Assembly: GCA_001874265.1 (NCBI GenBank)
Contig: MPDD01000005.1
Coordinates: 58,072-122,071 of the forward strand
Length of the DNA: 64,000 nucleotides
Direction: 5' to 3'
DNA from: Bacteroidetes bacterium MedPE-SWsnd-G1
Lineage (GTDB): Bacteria; Bacteroidota; Bacteroidia; Flavobacteriales; Flavobacteriaceae
Positions within the stretch are counted from its first letter, which is position 1. Each line of letters begins with the position of its first letter. Made by a program: the position numbers and the translations under genes. The notes beneath the pieces were generated by a model. It saw nothing but the letters and a program-made list of their open reading frames with translations. It had not been told where the DNA came from and searched no databases. Shown here piece by piece: positions 1 to 8,980 of the stretch.

Positions 1-315
1 ACTTTTTAAAGAATTTCCTAGCCATTCTCCGAAAAATACACCAATATCCTCTTGTCCTTTGTATTTCAATTTATGAATTAAATGCTGTACTTTTCCTTTC
101 TTCGTATAATGGAACAAGGCCATGGCTTCTTTTATTTGAACTCTCCCATAGAACTGTTTCTCTAATTGATTGTTTTTCTGATTTAAAAAATCTGTTTCAG
201 GAAAATCATGCCGACAAGCAATACAAATCAATTTTTCATGTTGATGCAAAACCTCTTGACAAGAATGGCATACTTCATGAAAAAACAAATGAAATATATC
301 TTTAATAAATTGCAT
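1..315 (-). CDS. comF: ComF family protein, 5' part only
   Basis: The reading frame opens at an ATG at 315 and runs off the left edge of the window, so only the first 105 residues are visible. I read two CxxC pairs (Cys16/Cys19 and Cys31/Cys34), the N-terminal zinc-ribbon of ComF proteins, followed by the family motif LIHKLKYKG around residue 80, which precedes the phosphoribosyltransferase-like domain. ComF is needed for DNA transformation in several bacteria and is widespread in Bacteroidota; its biochemical role is not settled. The PRPP-binding region lies outside the window, so it cannot be checked. It is divergent from the coiled-coil gene at 443, with its own -7 box at 345-352. Family assignment is fairly secure; function is inferred from the family. 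Confidence 0.85.
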   Translation of the reverse strand, partial: MQFIKDIFHLFFHEVCHSCQEVLHQHEKLICIACRHDFPETDFLNQKNNQLEKQFYGRVQIKEAMALFHYTKKGKVQHLIHKLKYKGQEDIGVFFGEWLGNSLKS

Positions 316-344
316 TATATAGAATCATAGCAAGCGTAAAAATA

Positions 345-352
345 CAAATCTA
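345..352 (-). promoter_or_regulatory. -7 promoter box of comF
   Basis: TAGATTTG on the minus strand matches the Bacteroidota -7 consensus TAnnTTTG, 29 bases before the comF ATG. I see no convincing -33 box. Confidence 0.5.
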
Positions 353-370
353 TTTCTAAAGCTTTTTAAC

Positions 371-404
371 TTTGTCATGTCCTGAATAATTTAATGTAAC
401 TTTG
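371..404 (+). promoter_or_regulatory. Promoter of coiled-coil gene
   Basis: TTTG at 371-374 and TAACTTTG at 397-404, spacer 22 bases, fit the Bacteroidota -33/-7 pattern. The start codon follows at 443. A second TAACTTTG lies at 367-374 and contains the -33 copy. Confidence 0.6.
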
Positions 405-442
405 CGCGTTCACAAGAATAATAACCCCATAAATATTAAACC

Positions 443-1330
443 ATGGAAAATAACAAAACTTCAAATCACAAAATAATTATAGGTGTTTTGATCGCATTGC
501 TACTAGGATCATTAGGTTATACTTACTATAACAATGGTAAGGCTAATGAAATGCAAGAATTTTTAACTGAAGAAAAAGAAGAAATTCAAAAAGAATTGGA
601 TGCTATGATTGCTCAATATGATGAAGCAATTGCAGATAATTCTGCTCTTTCTGAAGAATTGGAAGACGAGCGCGAAAAAATTGTAATGTTTAGAGATTCT
701 GTTTCTAATCTAAAAAAATCTAATAAAAGTATTATCAGACGTTACCGAAAGAAAATTTCTGATTTAGAAGCGAGTAACCAAGATTTATTTGAACAAAACG
801 AAGAGTTGAAAGCACAAAATGCTGGACTAAATAGCGATTTGAATGATGCCAACTCAACTATTGGAAGTCAAAATCAAAAAATTGATTCAATAAACCAATA
901 CAACCAAGAGTTGAACGACAGAATTGGTGAAGGCGCCGTATTGAAAATTAACACGGTTAAAGTAGCACCAATGCGTAAGCGAAATAACGGACAGTTAAGA
1001 CCAACCACACGTCAAAGAAATACAGATGCACTAAGAGTTAGTTTTGTAATTGCTGAAAATGTTTTAGCGGAAGAAGGTTCTAAAAAAGTATTCTTACAAA
1101 TTATAGATCCGAAAGGAAATTTAATTATCGATAAGGGTGTAGAAAAGTTAAATGACGATGTAACCGAAATTCATTATTCAGATATTTTTGATGTTGACTT
1201 TGTACAAGATAAGTTAGAAGTAATCTCTGTAATTGATGTAAACAGAAAAGAAATGAACGAAGGTACACATACCATAAAGGTGTATTTAGATGGAAGATTT
1301 TCAGGAATTACAACTTTTGAGTTAAAATAG
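443..1330 (+). CDS. Membrane-anchored coiled-coil protein, function unknown
   Basis: This 295-residue protein has a short polar N-terminus, one transmembrane segment at about residues 10-28, then a long heptad-rich region from about 35 to 165 (repeated Glu/Lys/Leu/Asn, many LxxxNxxL stretches). A globular C-terminal part of about 120 residues contains mostly beta-type sequence. That topology places the coiled coil and C-domain in the periplasm. Homologues in Flavobacteriaceae are often labelled SMC-like or chromosome segregation proteins purely because of the coiled coil; I see no ATPase motif and would not use that name. It is monocistronic: own promoter at 371-404 and a terminator at 1355-1390. 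Role unknown. Confidence 0.75.
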   Translation: MENNKTSNHKIIIGVLIALLLGSLGYTYYNNGKANEMQEFLTEEKEEIQKELDAMIAQYDEAIADNSALSEELEDEREKIVMFRDSVSNLKKSNKSIIRRYRKKISDLEASNQDLFEQNEELKAQNAGLNSDLNDANSTIGSQNQKIDSINQYNQELNDRIGEGAVLKINTVKVAPMRKRNNGQLRPTTRQRNTDALRVSFVIAENVLAEEGSKKVFLQIIDPKGNLIIDKGVEKLNDDVTEIHYSDIFDVDFVQDKLEVISVIDVNRKEMNEGTHTIKVYLDGRFSGITTFELK

Positions 1331-1354
1331 TAATTATCCTTCCAAAAAATAATG

Positions 1355-1390
1355 GTGAATGTCCTTTTAATTTAGGGCATTCACTTTTTT
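1355..1390 (+). terminator. Rho-independent terminator
   Basis: A 10-bp stem (1355-1364 with 1375-1384, one G-U pair), 10-base loop and six Ts. It ends the coiled-coil gene transcript 25 bases after its stop. Confidence 0.85.
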
Positions 1391-1423
1391 ATTTATAGTG
1401 GTTCATAGTTCTAAAACCTTTAC

Positions 1424-1431
1424 TATTTTTG
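1424..1431 (+). promoter_or_regulatory. -7 box of glyS, leaderless arrangement
   Basis: TATTTTTG is followed by four bases (CAGC) and the glyS ATG at 1436. With a -7 box so close, the predicted transcription start falls on or next to the A of ATG. No clear -33 box. Confidence 0.6.
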
Positions 1432-1435
1432 CAGC

Positions 1436-2977
1436 ATGGCAAAACAAGAAGACAAATTTAAGAGTGTAATTTCACACGCTAAGGAATACGGTTACGTATT
1501 TCAAAGCAGTGAAATTTATGATGGATTGAGTGCGGTTTATGATTACGCACAAAACGGAGTAGAATTAAAGAAAAATATTCGCGAATATTGGTGGAAAGCC
1601 ATGGTGCAAATGAATGAGAATATTGTTGGTCTAGATTCAGCAATATTTATGCATCCTACAACCTGGAAAGCATCAGGGCATGTAGATGCCTTCAGCGACC
1701 CACTAATTGACAATAAAGATTCTAAAAAACGCTATAGAGCAGATGTTCTAATTGAAGATTACGTTGGTAAACTAGACACAAAAATTGAGAAGGAAGTTAA
1801 AAAAGCAGCGAAACGTTTTGGAGATTCTTTTGATAAAACGCAATTTTTAGAAACCAATCCTAGAGTTTTAGGCTATAAAGAAAAAGGAAATGCTATTTTA
1901 AAACGCATGGGGCAATCTTTAGAAAAAGAAGATTTAGCCGATGTTAAGGCATTGATTGAAGAGTTAGGAATTGCTTGCCCATTGTCTGGATCAAAGAACT
2001 GGACAGATGTAAAGCAGTTTAACTTAATGTTTGGAACCAAGTTAGGAGCCTCTGCAGAGAGCGCAATGGATTTATATTTACGACCAGAGACGGCTCAAGG
2101 AATTTTTGTTAATTTCTTAAATGTTCAAAAAACGGGTCGAATGAAGATTCCATTTGGAATTGCACAAACTGGAAAAGCTTTTAGAAACGAAATAGTAGCG
2201 CGTCAGTTTATTTTTAGAATGCGTGAGTTCGAACAAATGGAAATGCAATTTTTCATTAAACCTGGAACCCAACAAGAGTGGTACAAACACTGGAAAGACG
2301 CACGTTTAAAATGGCATTTATCATTAGGAATGGGTGAAGATAATTATCGTTTTCATGACCATGAAAAATTAGCTCATTATGCAGACGCTGCTGCCGATAT
2401 TGAATTCCGTTTCCCATTCGGGTTTAAAGAATTAGAAGGGATTCATTCTAGAACTGATTTTGACTTGAAAGCACACGAAGAGCACAGTGGTAAAAAATTA
2501 CAATTTTTCGATCATGAGGAGAACAAATCTTATGTGCCATATGTGTTAGAAACTTCTATCGGATTGGATAGAATGTTTTTGGCTGTGTTCTCTAACTCTT
2601 TACAAGAAGAAGAATTAGAAAACGGAACCGCAAGAACTGTTTTAAAATTACCATCAGTGTTAGCGCCTACTAAAGCCGCTATTTTACCATTGGTTAAAAA
2701 AGATGGCTTACCGGAAGTAGCACGTAAAATTGTAGAAGATTTGAAATGGGATTTCGCTGTTAGTTATGATGAAAAAGACGCTGTTGGACGTAGATATAGA
2801 AGGCAAGATGCCAATGGTACACCTTTCTGTATTACTGTAGACCATGACACTTTAGAAGATAATTCGGTAACAATTAGACATAGAGATACTATGGAACAAA
2901 AAAGGGTTCCAATTTCTGAATTAAAATCAATTATTGAAGAAGAGGTTTCTATGAAAAACTGGTTATTAAGAATGTAA
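1436..2977 (+). CDS. glyS: Glycine--tRNA ligase
   Basis: Charges tRNA-Gly with glycine in the cytoplasm. At 513 residues this is the single-chain alpha2 type (archaeal/eukaryotic-like, COG0423), not the bacterial alpha2beta2 type. Class II features are visible: the glycine-specific HPTTWKASGH segment near residue 73, motif 2 with FRNEI followed by FRMREFEQME, and motif 3 ETSIGLDRM. The C-terminal anticodon-binding domain begins near residue 405 (KAAILPLVKK) and includes the typical GRRYRRQD sequence. The length is slightly above the usual 450-500. The start is fixed by the -7 box ending four bases upstream. A TTCG-loop terminator follows directly, so it appears to be transcribed alone. Confidence 0.97.
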   Translation: MAKQEDKFKSVISHAKEYGYVFQSSEIYDGLSAVYDYAQNGVELKKNIREYWWKAMVQMNENIVGLDSAIFMHPTTWKASGHVDAFSDPLIDNKDSKKRYRADVLIEDYVGKLDTKIEKEVKKAAKRFGDSFDKTQFLETNPRVLGYKEKGNAILKRMGQSLEKEDLADVKALIEELGIACPLSGSKNWTDVKQFNLMFGTKLGASAESAMDLYLRPETAQGIFVNFLNVQKTGRMKIPFGIAQTGKAFRNEIVARQFIFRMREFEQMEMQFFIKPGTQQEWYKHWKDARLKWHLSLGMGEDNYRFHDHEKLAHYADAAADIEFRFPFGFKELEGIHSRTDFDLKAHEEHSGKKLQFFDHEENKSYVPYVLETSIGLDRMFLAVFSNSLQEEELENGTARTVLKLPSVLAPTKAAILPLVKKDGLPEVARKIVEDLKWDFAVSYDEKDAVGRRYRRQDANGTPFCITVDHDTLEDNSVTIRHRDTMEQKRVPISELKSIIEEEVSMKNWLLRM

Positions 2978-2997
2978 CTATTTAAATACTATAAATT

Positions 2998-3023
2998 AAA
3001 GCTCACTTCGGTGGGCTTTTTTT
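2998..3023 (+). terminator. TTCG-tetraloop terminator of glyS
   Basis: A 9-bp stem (2998-3006 with 3011-3019, one G-U pair) closed by a stable TTCG loop and followed by a T tract. The tract runs directly into the -7 box of pth at 3023-3030. Confidence 0.9.
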
Positions 3024-3030
3024 ATTTTTG
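3023..3030 (+). promoter_or_regulatory. -7 box of pth, leaderless arrangement
   Basis: TATTTTTG, four bases (CCAA), then ATG at 3035. The box begins inside the T tract of the glyS terminator, so the upstream promoter part would lie within the terminator hairpin. Confidence 0.6.
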
Positions 3031-3034
3031 CCAA

Positions 3035-3661
3035 ATGAATCTATTTTCATTTTTTAAAAAAGCGCTTAACGAGCGATTTAAAGTAGAAGATCACATGAAA
3101 AAATTCCTAATTGTTGGACTTGGAAATATTGGAGAAAAATATGATGACACACGTCATAATATTGGATTTAAACTGCTTGATAATTTAGCCGGAAATGAAA
3201 ATGTACCTTTTGAATCGGATAAACTTGGAGCAGTAACTTCTTTTCGATTTAAAGGTCGCACCTTTGTTTTATTAAAACCTTCCACTTTTATGAATTTAAG
3301 TGGTAAAGCCGTAAAGTATTGGATGACTAAAGAAAAAATACCGTTAGAAAATGTGTTGGTTATTTGTGATGATTTAAACATTCCTTTTGGTACTATACGC
3401 TTAAAAGCAAAGGGAAGTGCAGGAGGTCATAACGGCTTAAAAGACATTCAAGATAAATTACAAACACAACAATACCCAAGATTTAGATTTGGAGTAAGCG
3501 ATGCTTTTTCAAAAGGAAGACAAGTAGATTATGTTTTAGGCAAATGGTCTAAAGACGAGCAATCTCAACTAATTGAGCGCCTGGAAAAAGGAGCGGAGGT
3601 TATAAAGTCTTTCGGAACCGCTGGACTCAGAAATACCATGAATAATTTTAACGGGCAGTAA
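3035..3661 (+). CDS. pth: Peptidyl-tRNA hydrolase
   Basis: Releases peptides from prematurely dissociated peptidyl-tRNA. The core starts at MKKFLIVGLGNIGEKYDDTR with the conserved Asn of GLGN and the catalytic His of TRHNIG; KPSTFMNLSG and DDLNIPFG follow, then GSAGGHNGLKDI. A 22-residue extension rich in Phe, Lys and Glu precedes the core, as in other flavobacterial Pth proteins. I place the start at the ATG at 3035. A longer frame could begin at a GTG at 3011, but that codon is the 3' arm of the glyS terminator and upstream of the -7 box. Its stop codon directly abuts the stop of queD, which converges on it (TAATTA at 3659-3664). Confidence 0.95.
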   Translation: MNLFSFFKKALNERFKVEDHMKKFLIVGLGNIGEKYDDTRHNIGFKLLDNLAGNENVPFESDKLGAVTSFRFKGRTFVLLKPSTFMNLSGKAVKYWMTKEKIPLENVLVICDDLNIPFGTIRLKAKGSAGGHNGLKDIQDKLQTQQYPRFRFGVSDAFSKGRQVDYVLGKWSKDEQSQLIERLEKGAEVIKSFGTAGLRNTMNNFNGQ

Positions 3662-4114
3662 TTACTGATTATCCGAAGCATACCACTCGGCATGAGAAGT
3701 TCCTGTTTCTCTTAATTTAAGCGAGTGCAATTCTATATTTTCTGGAAGTCTCTTTTTAATTTTCTCGGCAAAATCTATAATCATCATTTCACTAGTTGGC
3801 TGGTAATCTACCAAAATAACGCTGTGTCCTCTATCTTTTAATTCTTTTGCCAATTCTATATGAGGTGTGTTTTTATTGAATACTGTGGCATGGTCAAATA
3901 CATCTACCACTTCGCTTTCAACAATGTCTTTCAGATCTTTAAAATCGATCACCATTCCAAATTTCACATTGTTTGTGTCAGAAATAGGTGTACCAATTAC
4001 CGTTACTGAAAGTTTATAACTATGGCCATGTACATTTTTACATTTACCATCGTAACCATATAAGGCATGACCCGTTTCAAAGTTGAACTGCTTTGTGATT
4101 CTAATTTTGCTCAT
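3662..4114 (-). CDS. queD: 6-carboxy-5,6,7,8-tetrahydropterin synthase (QueD/PTPS family)
   Basis: Converts dihydroneopterin triphosphate to 6-carboxytetrahydropterin in the queuosine/7-deazaguanine route, or acts as a 6-pyruvoyl-type synthase in related families. Visible features are the catalytic Cys in CKNVHGHSY and zinc histidines (His in FETGHALY and both in HGHSY), DFKDLK near residue 60 and a C-terminal ETGTSHAEW. At 150 residues it has normal length. It follows the crotonase gene with only 3 bases between them, and no other queuosine genes are in view, so the exact pterin pathway is inferred from the family. Its stop abuts that of pth. Confidence 0.9.
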   Translation of the reverse strand: MSKIRITKQFNFETGHALYGYDGKCKNVHGHSYKLSVTVIGTPISDTNNVKFGMVIDFKDLKDIVESEVVDVFDHATVFNKNTPHIELAKELKDRGHSVILVDYQPTSEMMIIDFAEKIKKRLPENIELHSLKLRETGTSHAEWYASDNQ

Positions 4115-4117
4115 GTC

Positions 4118-4873
4118 TTATTTTTTAAACTTTTCTAATGCTTTTTTTGTGAAATCAGACAGTACTAATTTTCCGCTAATTTCGGCCCGTTCTGTCAACA
4201 ATGTTTCCCAATTTTCTGTCCCTTTCCATAAAACGGCTATCATTTCTTCTACTGCTTTTGGGTTGTACGATGCCAATTCTAACGCAATGACATCTACTTC
4301 TTTGTGTAATTTTTCAATGGAATCATATACCTCAGCATACAAGCCTTTTTCTTTGCCCCAATAGGCATTTTTCCATGCGGTTGCGTTTAAACTCAACTCG
4401 CTTAAACCTACCAATCCTATTTTTCTTTCAACGGCTGGCGCGATTACAAAAGGTCCAATTCCAATGGTCAATTCCGATAATTTAACGGCGGCCTTATCCG
4501 AAGCATACACATAATCACAGGCTGCAATTAAGCCAACACCACCACCAACTGCTTTTCCTTGTACACAACCAATTATTGGTTTTTTACAAACGCGCATTGC
4601 ATTGATCACATCGGCAAAACCCATAAAAAAAGTAACGCCAGACTCCAAGGAACCAATGGCTACTAATTCGTTAAACGAAGCGCCTGCACAAAAAGCTTTT
4701 TCACCTTCACTCTTTAAAATAATAACATGTGCGTTGTCATCTGAACTCAATTCTATAAAGGCTTTTTCTAAACGACTTAAAAGAACGCTAGGAAAACTAT
4801 TACTTGCTGGGTGGGCGAACTCAATAGTCGCTACTTTATTCTCAATTTTGGTATATAAACTTCCTTGATCCAT
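4118..4873 (-). CDS. Enoyl-CoA hydratase/isomerase family protein (crotonase)
   Basis: A 251-residue crotonase-fold protein acting on an acyl-CoA thioester. The two oxyanion-hole segments are visible: AFCAGASFNEL near residue 60 and GKAVGGGVGLIAACDY near residue 105. One glutamate (LSELTIGIGPFV, about residue 133) sits where a hydratase catalytic acid is expected; the second is less obvious, so hydratase, isomerase and other crotonase activities remain possible. It is translated just upstream of queD (3-base gap) but has no evident pathway link. Its -7 box at 4879-4886 ends five bases before ATG and overlaps the stop codon of the MATE gene, so it can be transcribed independently of that gene. 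Confidence 0.88.
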   Translation of the reverse strand: MDQGSLYTKIENKVATIEFAHPASNSFPSVLLSRLEKAFIELSSDDNAHVIILKSEGEKAFCAGASFNELVAIGSLESGVTFFMGFADVINAMRVCKKPIIGCVQGKAVGGGVGLIAACDYVYASDKAAVKLSELTIGIGPFVIAPAVERKIGLVGLSELSLNATAWKNAYWGKEKGLYAEVYDSIEKLHKEVDVIALELASYNPKAVEEMIAVLWKGTENWETLLTERAEISGKLVLSDFTKKALEKFKK

Positions 4874-4878
4874 CGGTT

Positions 4879-4886
4879 CAAAGTTA
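4879..4886 (-). promoter_or_regulatory. -7 box of crotonase/queD unit inside MATE stop
   Basis: TAACTTTG on the minus strand, five bases before the ATG at 4873. Its first three bases are the TAA stop codon of the upstream MATE gene. No clear -33 box. Confidence 0.55.
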
Positions 4887-6218
4887 CGTGTTTTTAACTA
4901 GAATTTTATTTCTAAATTTTACGATTAAGATTCCACTTCTCAAGAGCATCCAAACCGTAAAGGCTATCCAAATACCTGTAAGTTCTAATCCTAAATAATC
5001 TGTTATCAAAAGCGTGGGAACAAATCCTAAAAAAGTGGCAACTAACAACAGGTTTCTAAGTGTAACGGCCTCAGCCAAGCCCTTAAATATACCATCATAC
5101 ACAAAGGCCAATGCATTTATAGGTTGCATTACTAATACAATCCAAAAAATGGAATTAAACAGCAGAACTACTTCTTCTTCGTTGGTGAATAAGCCACCTA
5201 TTTTGTTATAGAAAACACCACATATCGCAACCAACAAAATTGCCACGACAATAGAATACCTGCTTAATTTTACACTCAACAACCACATTTTTTTGAAATT
5301 TCGCTCCCCTAATAATTTCCCGGAAACTATATTTCCAACACTAGAATAACCATCAATAAAAAAGGCAAAAAACAACCAAATTTGAAAGGCGATGGTTTGT
5401 GCAGCAATATGATTATCACCATACTTTGTAGCATAAGAATTAGCCATAATCAATGCTACGTTTAAAGAAATTGCCCTAATTATTAAATTAAAACTTATCG
5501 AAATAATATTCTTAATCTCATGATTAAATGGCAATTTGAATTTTAATGTAAATGGTGTTTTCTTCAACATTAAAACAAACGCCATAATAGCCATAATTAA
5601 TTGGGCAATAACACTGGCCCACGCCGCACCTTCAATATGCATTGGCTCGATTAGACCAGAAATTCCATATACAAAAGCAAAGTCTAAAACAATATTAATT
5701 GAAACGCCAACAATACTAATTACCATAGGCCAAAAGGTGTTTTGAAGCCCTCTGAACACCCCAAATACCGAAAACACAAAAAGAGTAAGCGGAAATCCTA
5801 ACGCCCTAATTTTATAATAGTTAACCGAATAATCTAAAATTAACCCTTTGGCATTATAGACCTGAAATATTTCCTTTGCAAAAACCACTGTAATAAAATA
5901 AATCACAATGCTTAAAACCACGTTTAAAAAAATAATTTGAGAAGGTAAATTCTCTATTTGATTCAGTTTTTTAGCCCCCAAATATTTCGAAACAGTTGCA
6001 GATATGGCCGATCTTGTTTGTGCCAAAATCCAAACGATGGCTGAAATAAACGAGCCAGCAATGCCGACCGCGGCAAGAGATTCAACTGGATTTAATGGAA
6101 TATTTCCTACAATTGCAGTATCGGTTATAGACAACAAGGGTTCTGCAATACCGGTGATTATAGCCGGAATTGCCAATTTGTTTATCCCTTTAAATGTTAT
6201 TTCAGAACTCTTATACAT
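4884..6218 (-). CDS. MATE family efflux transporter (DinF-like)
   Basis: An inner-membrane antiporter of the multidrug and toxin extrusion family, expected to export organic cations or metabolites using a Na+ or H+ gradient. The 444-residue sequence shows about 12 hydrophobic segments in two related halves. The N-terminal family signature is AIPAIITGIAEPLLSITDTA with the following GxxP-like VGNIPLNPVESLAA; the second half begins near residue 230. The length is standard. It begins 17 bases after the addB-like stop and probably shares its transcript, although a TAATTTCG sequence 12 bases before its ATG could be a weak own promoter. Substrate cannot be read from the sequence. Confidence 0.92.
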   Translation of the reverse strand: MYKSSEITFKGINKLAIPAIITGIAEPLLSITDTAIVGNIPLNPVESLAAVGIAGSFISAIVWILAQTRSAISATVSKYLGAKKLNQIENLPSQIIFLNVVLSIVIYFITVVFAKEIFQVYNAKGLILDYSVNYYKIRALGFPLTLFVFSVFGVFRGLQNTFWPMVISIVGVSINIVLDFAFVYGISGLIEPMHIEGAAWASVIAQLIMAIMAFVLMLKKTPFTLKFKLPFNHEIKNIISISFNLIIRAISLNVALIMANSYATKYGDNHIAAQTIAFQIWLFFAFFIDGYSSVGNIVSGKLLGERNFKKMWLLSVKLSRYSIVVAILLVAICGVFYNKIGGLFTNEEEVVLLFNSIFWIVLVMQPINALAFVYDGIFKGLAEAVTLRNLLLVATFLGFVPTLLITDYLGLELTGIWIAFTVWMLLRSGILIVKFRNKILVKNT

Positions 6219-6235
6219 TCGTCTGTTTTCCGAAA

Positions 6236-8953
6236 TTAGAATTTCTTATCTGGATTTTCTTTAAATGGAATCGAAGCATCAAAAATTTCAATTAATATTT
6301 GTTTTAGATCCTCTATAAAGCTCTCCATTCTTTCGGAAGTAATTTCATAATCCTTGCTTCTCCCTTCTCCAAAATTCATTTTTAAGAATCCATTATTTAA
6401 ATTCTTAAATGAAATAATTCCAGCTTCCATCATGCTAGAACCTGAATCTTCAAAATTCATTTTATATAAAAAAGCGTACAACATCACTTGCATGGCTTTG
6501 GTGTATTTATAATCTAACTTCATTTTAGAGAAATCGTTCAGTTTCAAATCTGCAGCCTTTACCATTCCTGTTTTATAATCTAAAATTCGTAATACTCCAT
6601 CTACCTCATCAATTCGGTCTACGATACCTCCTAATTTTATGGGGAAATCTATCCCATCAACCTTTAAATTATAGGATAGTTTTTGTTCCAATGCAATGAT
6701 CTTAATTTCTTTTCCAGCCTTAACATCCGCTAGTTCCATATTTAAAAATCGATCCAAATACTTTTTTGAAACCTCAAATATTAATTTGTTTTTACCGGTT
6801 GCTATATTTCCGTTTACATACACCTTGTTAAAATTAGAAATCACTAAATTTTCTGATATGGATTTCATTTTTTTTATAACTCCTTCTGTTAAAATAGAAT
6901 TGATATAAGGTGTATAGAGTTCTTCTAGTGTCTCATGAATTACGGTTCCCATAGTATTTACAGCCACCGTTTCTTCTACCTCTTCTACCTCTCTTATTTT
7001 TAATATTTTTTGATAATAAAAATCTATTGGATTGTTAATATAACTGGCCAAAGCAGAAGGTGAAATCCCTTTTCCGGCCAATTGTTGTAATTCCAATTGC
7101 AACGCATCCGATTTAGGAATTTCAAGCAATTCTTTCGGAACAATGCTAACCTTTGCTCCAACTATAGCTTGTTTTATCTCTGGCCTATTGATTTCTAATT
7201 GGGTTAAAAATCTACTTTTTTCTCCAGTACCGTACGCGTCTTTTTCCGTATTATAAAGTAAAAATACTTTCTTTGCTCTTTGAATAAGTCGGTAAAAATG
7301 ATACGAAAATATGGCGTCTTTTTCTTGATAAGTTGGTAAGCCAAAATGCTTTTTAACATCAAAAGGAATAAAAGAATTGTCTTGTTTTGATGCAGGCAAA
7401 ATCCCTTCGTTCATAGATGTTAGGATCACGGTTTCAAAATCGATTACCCTAGTTTCTAACATCCCCATTAACTGTAAACCCTCTAAAGGCTCTCCCTGAA
7501 ACGCCATTTTTTCATTGCGCACTAATTGATTAAAAAAGTGATGTAGCGTTTTTAAATCTTTAATATAATTGAACTTATTATTCAAATTTAAAAATTGCTG
7601 GAACACAGTGTAGAATCGCATTAAATATTCCTTTTCTATTCCAGAAAATTCATCCTTAAATTGGTGAATACCATCCAAAATCCTCTGAATTAAATCGTGA
7701 ACTCCATTCAGTTTTTGATTAGGTAACAAATCAAGAGTTTTAGAATTGCACAATTCCGAAATCTCTTGTGTAGAGACAAATATTAAATTATTTTTTCCAA
7801 TAAATTGCGAAATCTCTTCGGACTCTTTTTCTATCGTTTTATAAAACGGATTGTTAATTAAATTTAAAATGTCTTTATAATAGAACGCGTTCTTTTTTAC
7901 CAAGCCGAGTTTTTCTTGGTTTAAAAACAAATTAAAAATAGATTCAAAAAAGTTAGACAAGGACATATCTCTAAGAGATAGCCCCATGGTAATATTTATC
8001 TTATCAATACCATTTGGTAACGAATTTAACATTAGAGGCAAGAGCGACTCATCAGCCAAAACCAAAGCTGTATTGTTGAATTTCTCTTGCTTCGATAAAA
8101 TTTCTCCTGCGTACTTTAATTGACTAACATTTTTGGCTGCTCCAATAATTTGAATCTCTTTTTCAGAATTCGAAAAATGATCATCTACCCAATTAATCGT
8201 ATTCTTTAGAACACTCCATTCACTTTTATACTTTCTAACAAATGTTCCAGTTGTATTACTTTTCTCTAAATACGATTTGTCCACATCCCAATAAATGGAT
8301 GCATTTCCATTTTGTAATAATTCTTGAAAAATGTGCTCTTCTGCTTTGTTTAAAGCATTAAATCCAACAAGTGTTACGTGTTTATTTTCAATATTATTTA
8401 AATAATGTTGAATGTTATTTTCCGCCTCTCTGTAGATTAAGCCTTGATACCCTTTTTTTTGTTCTAGAAGATGTTGATAGAGTTCGAAATAATACGTATT
8501 CAATCGTTCAAAAAATGAGAAATAATTCTTTGTTATTTCCGTATTTGGGGTCCAATTATTCAACCTATTAATATCTCTCAGGTAGGTGAACAGATCTTTA
8601 GCGTCTATTAAATGCCGATCTACTTCATTAAAATCTTGCAGCACAACTGTGGCCCATTTATAAAATTGGTCAAAAGATTCTACAGCCTCTTCGGGTGTGC
8701 ATTTTTTATAAACGGAATAGAATTCAAAAATCAATTGAACCTGGTCGATTTGACTTATATCAGCAATTTCTTGGATATACGATTCTATGGAGATAATTTT
8801 CGGTAGGAAACTGGCCTTATTCAGTTGGGCCTTTAACTCGTGCTTTAAAAAAACACAAGCTCTTTGACTTGGCAGGACAAAAATTTGGTGTTCTAAAGGT
8901 GTTTCAACTTTTTGAAGGACATCACTAATAACTCGAGAAAGAAAGCTTTTCAT
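6236..8953 (-). CDS. addB: AddB-like helicase-nuclease subunit (PD-(D/E)XK)
   Basis: A 905-residue protein of the AddB type, the nuclease-bearing partner of AddA in the RecBCD-like complex that resects double-strand breaks. The N-terminal third resembles a UvrD helicase but has no intact Walker A (the equivalent stretch is IFVLPSQRACVF), as in AddB. The C-terminal PD-(D/E)XK nuclease is visible: GGIVDRIDEVDG followed by ILDYKTG around residue 785-805. I do not see the Cys-cluster flanking the nuclease in Bacillus AddB. The addA partner is not in the window. It is the first gene of a run of minus-strand genes and is separated from hflX by a strong terminator. Confidence 0.85.
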   Translation of the reverse strand: MKSFLSRVISDVLQKVETPLEHQIFVLPSQRACVFLKHELKAQLNKASFLPKIISIESYIQEIADISQIDQVQLIFEFYSVYKKCTPEEAVESFDQFYKWATVVLQDFNEVDRHLIDAKDLFTYLRDINRLNNWTPNTEITKNYFSFFERLNTYYFELYQHLLEQKKGYQGLIYREAENNIQHYLNNIENKHVTLVGFNALNKAEEHIFQELLQNGNASIYWDVDKSYLEKSNTTGTFVRKYKSEWSVLKNTINWVDDHFSNSEKEIQIIGAAKNVSQLKYAGEILSKQEKFNNTALVLADESLLPLMLNSLPNGIDKINITMGLSLRDMSLSNFFESIFNLFLNQEKLGLVKKNAFYYKDILNLINNPFYKTIEKESEEISQFIGKNNLIFVSTQEISELCNSKTLDLLPNQKLNGVHDLIQRILDGIHQFKDEFSGIEKEYLMRFYTVFQQFLNLNNKFNYIKDLKTLHHFFNQLVRNEKMAFQGEPLEGLQLMGMLETRVIDFETVILTSMNEGILPASKQDNSFIPFDVKKHFGLPTYQEKDAIFSYHFYRLIQRAKKVFLLYNTEKDAYGTGEKSRFLTQLEINRPEIKQAIVGAKVSIVPKELLEIPKSDALQLELQQLAGKGISPSALASYINNPIDFYYQKILKIREVEEVEETVAVNTMGTVIHETLEELYTPYINSILTEGVIKKMKSISENLVISNFNKVYVNGNIATGKNKLIFEVSKKYLDRFLNMELADVKAGKEIKIIALEQKLSYNLKVDGIDFPIKLGGIVDRIDEVDGVLRILDYKTGMVKAADLKLNDFSKMKLDYKYTKAMQVMLYAFLYKMNFEDSGSSMMEAGIISFKNLNNGFLKMNFGEGRSKDYEITSERMESFIEDLKQILIEIFDASIPFKENPDKKF

Positions 8954-8980
8954 ATGCTATTTTGCTATTGTATAAAAATA

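Noticed and set aside
3011..3034. GTG start giving a 216-residue Pth
   Set aside because: The codon is in the 3' arm of the glyS terminator and upstream of the pth -7 box; ATG 3035 fits both promoter and family.
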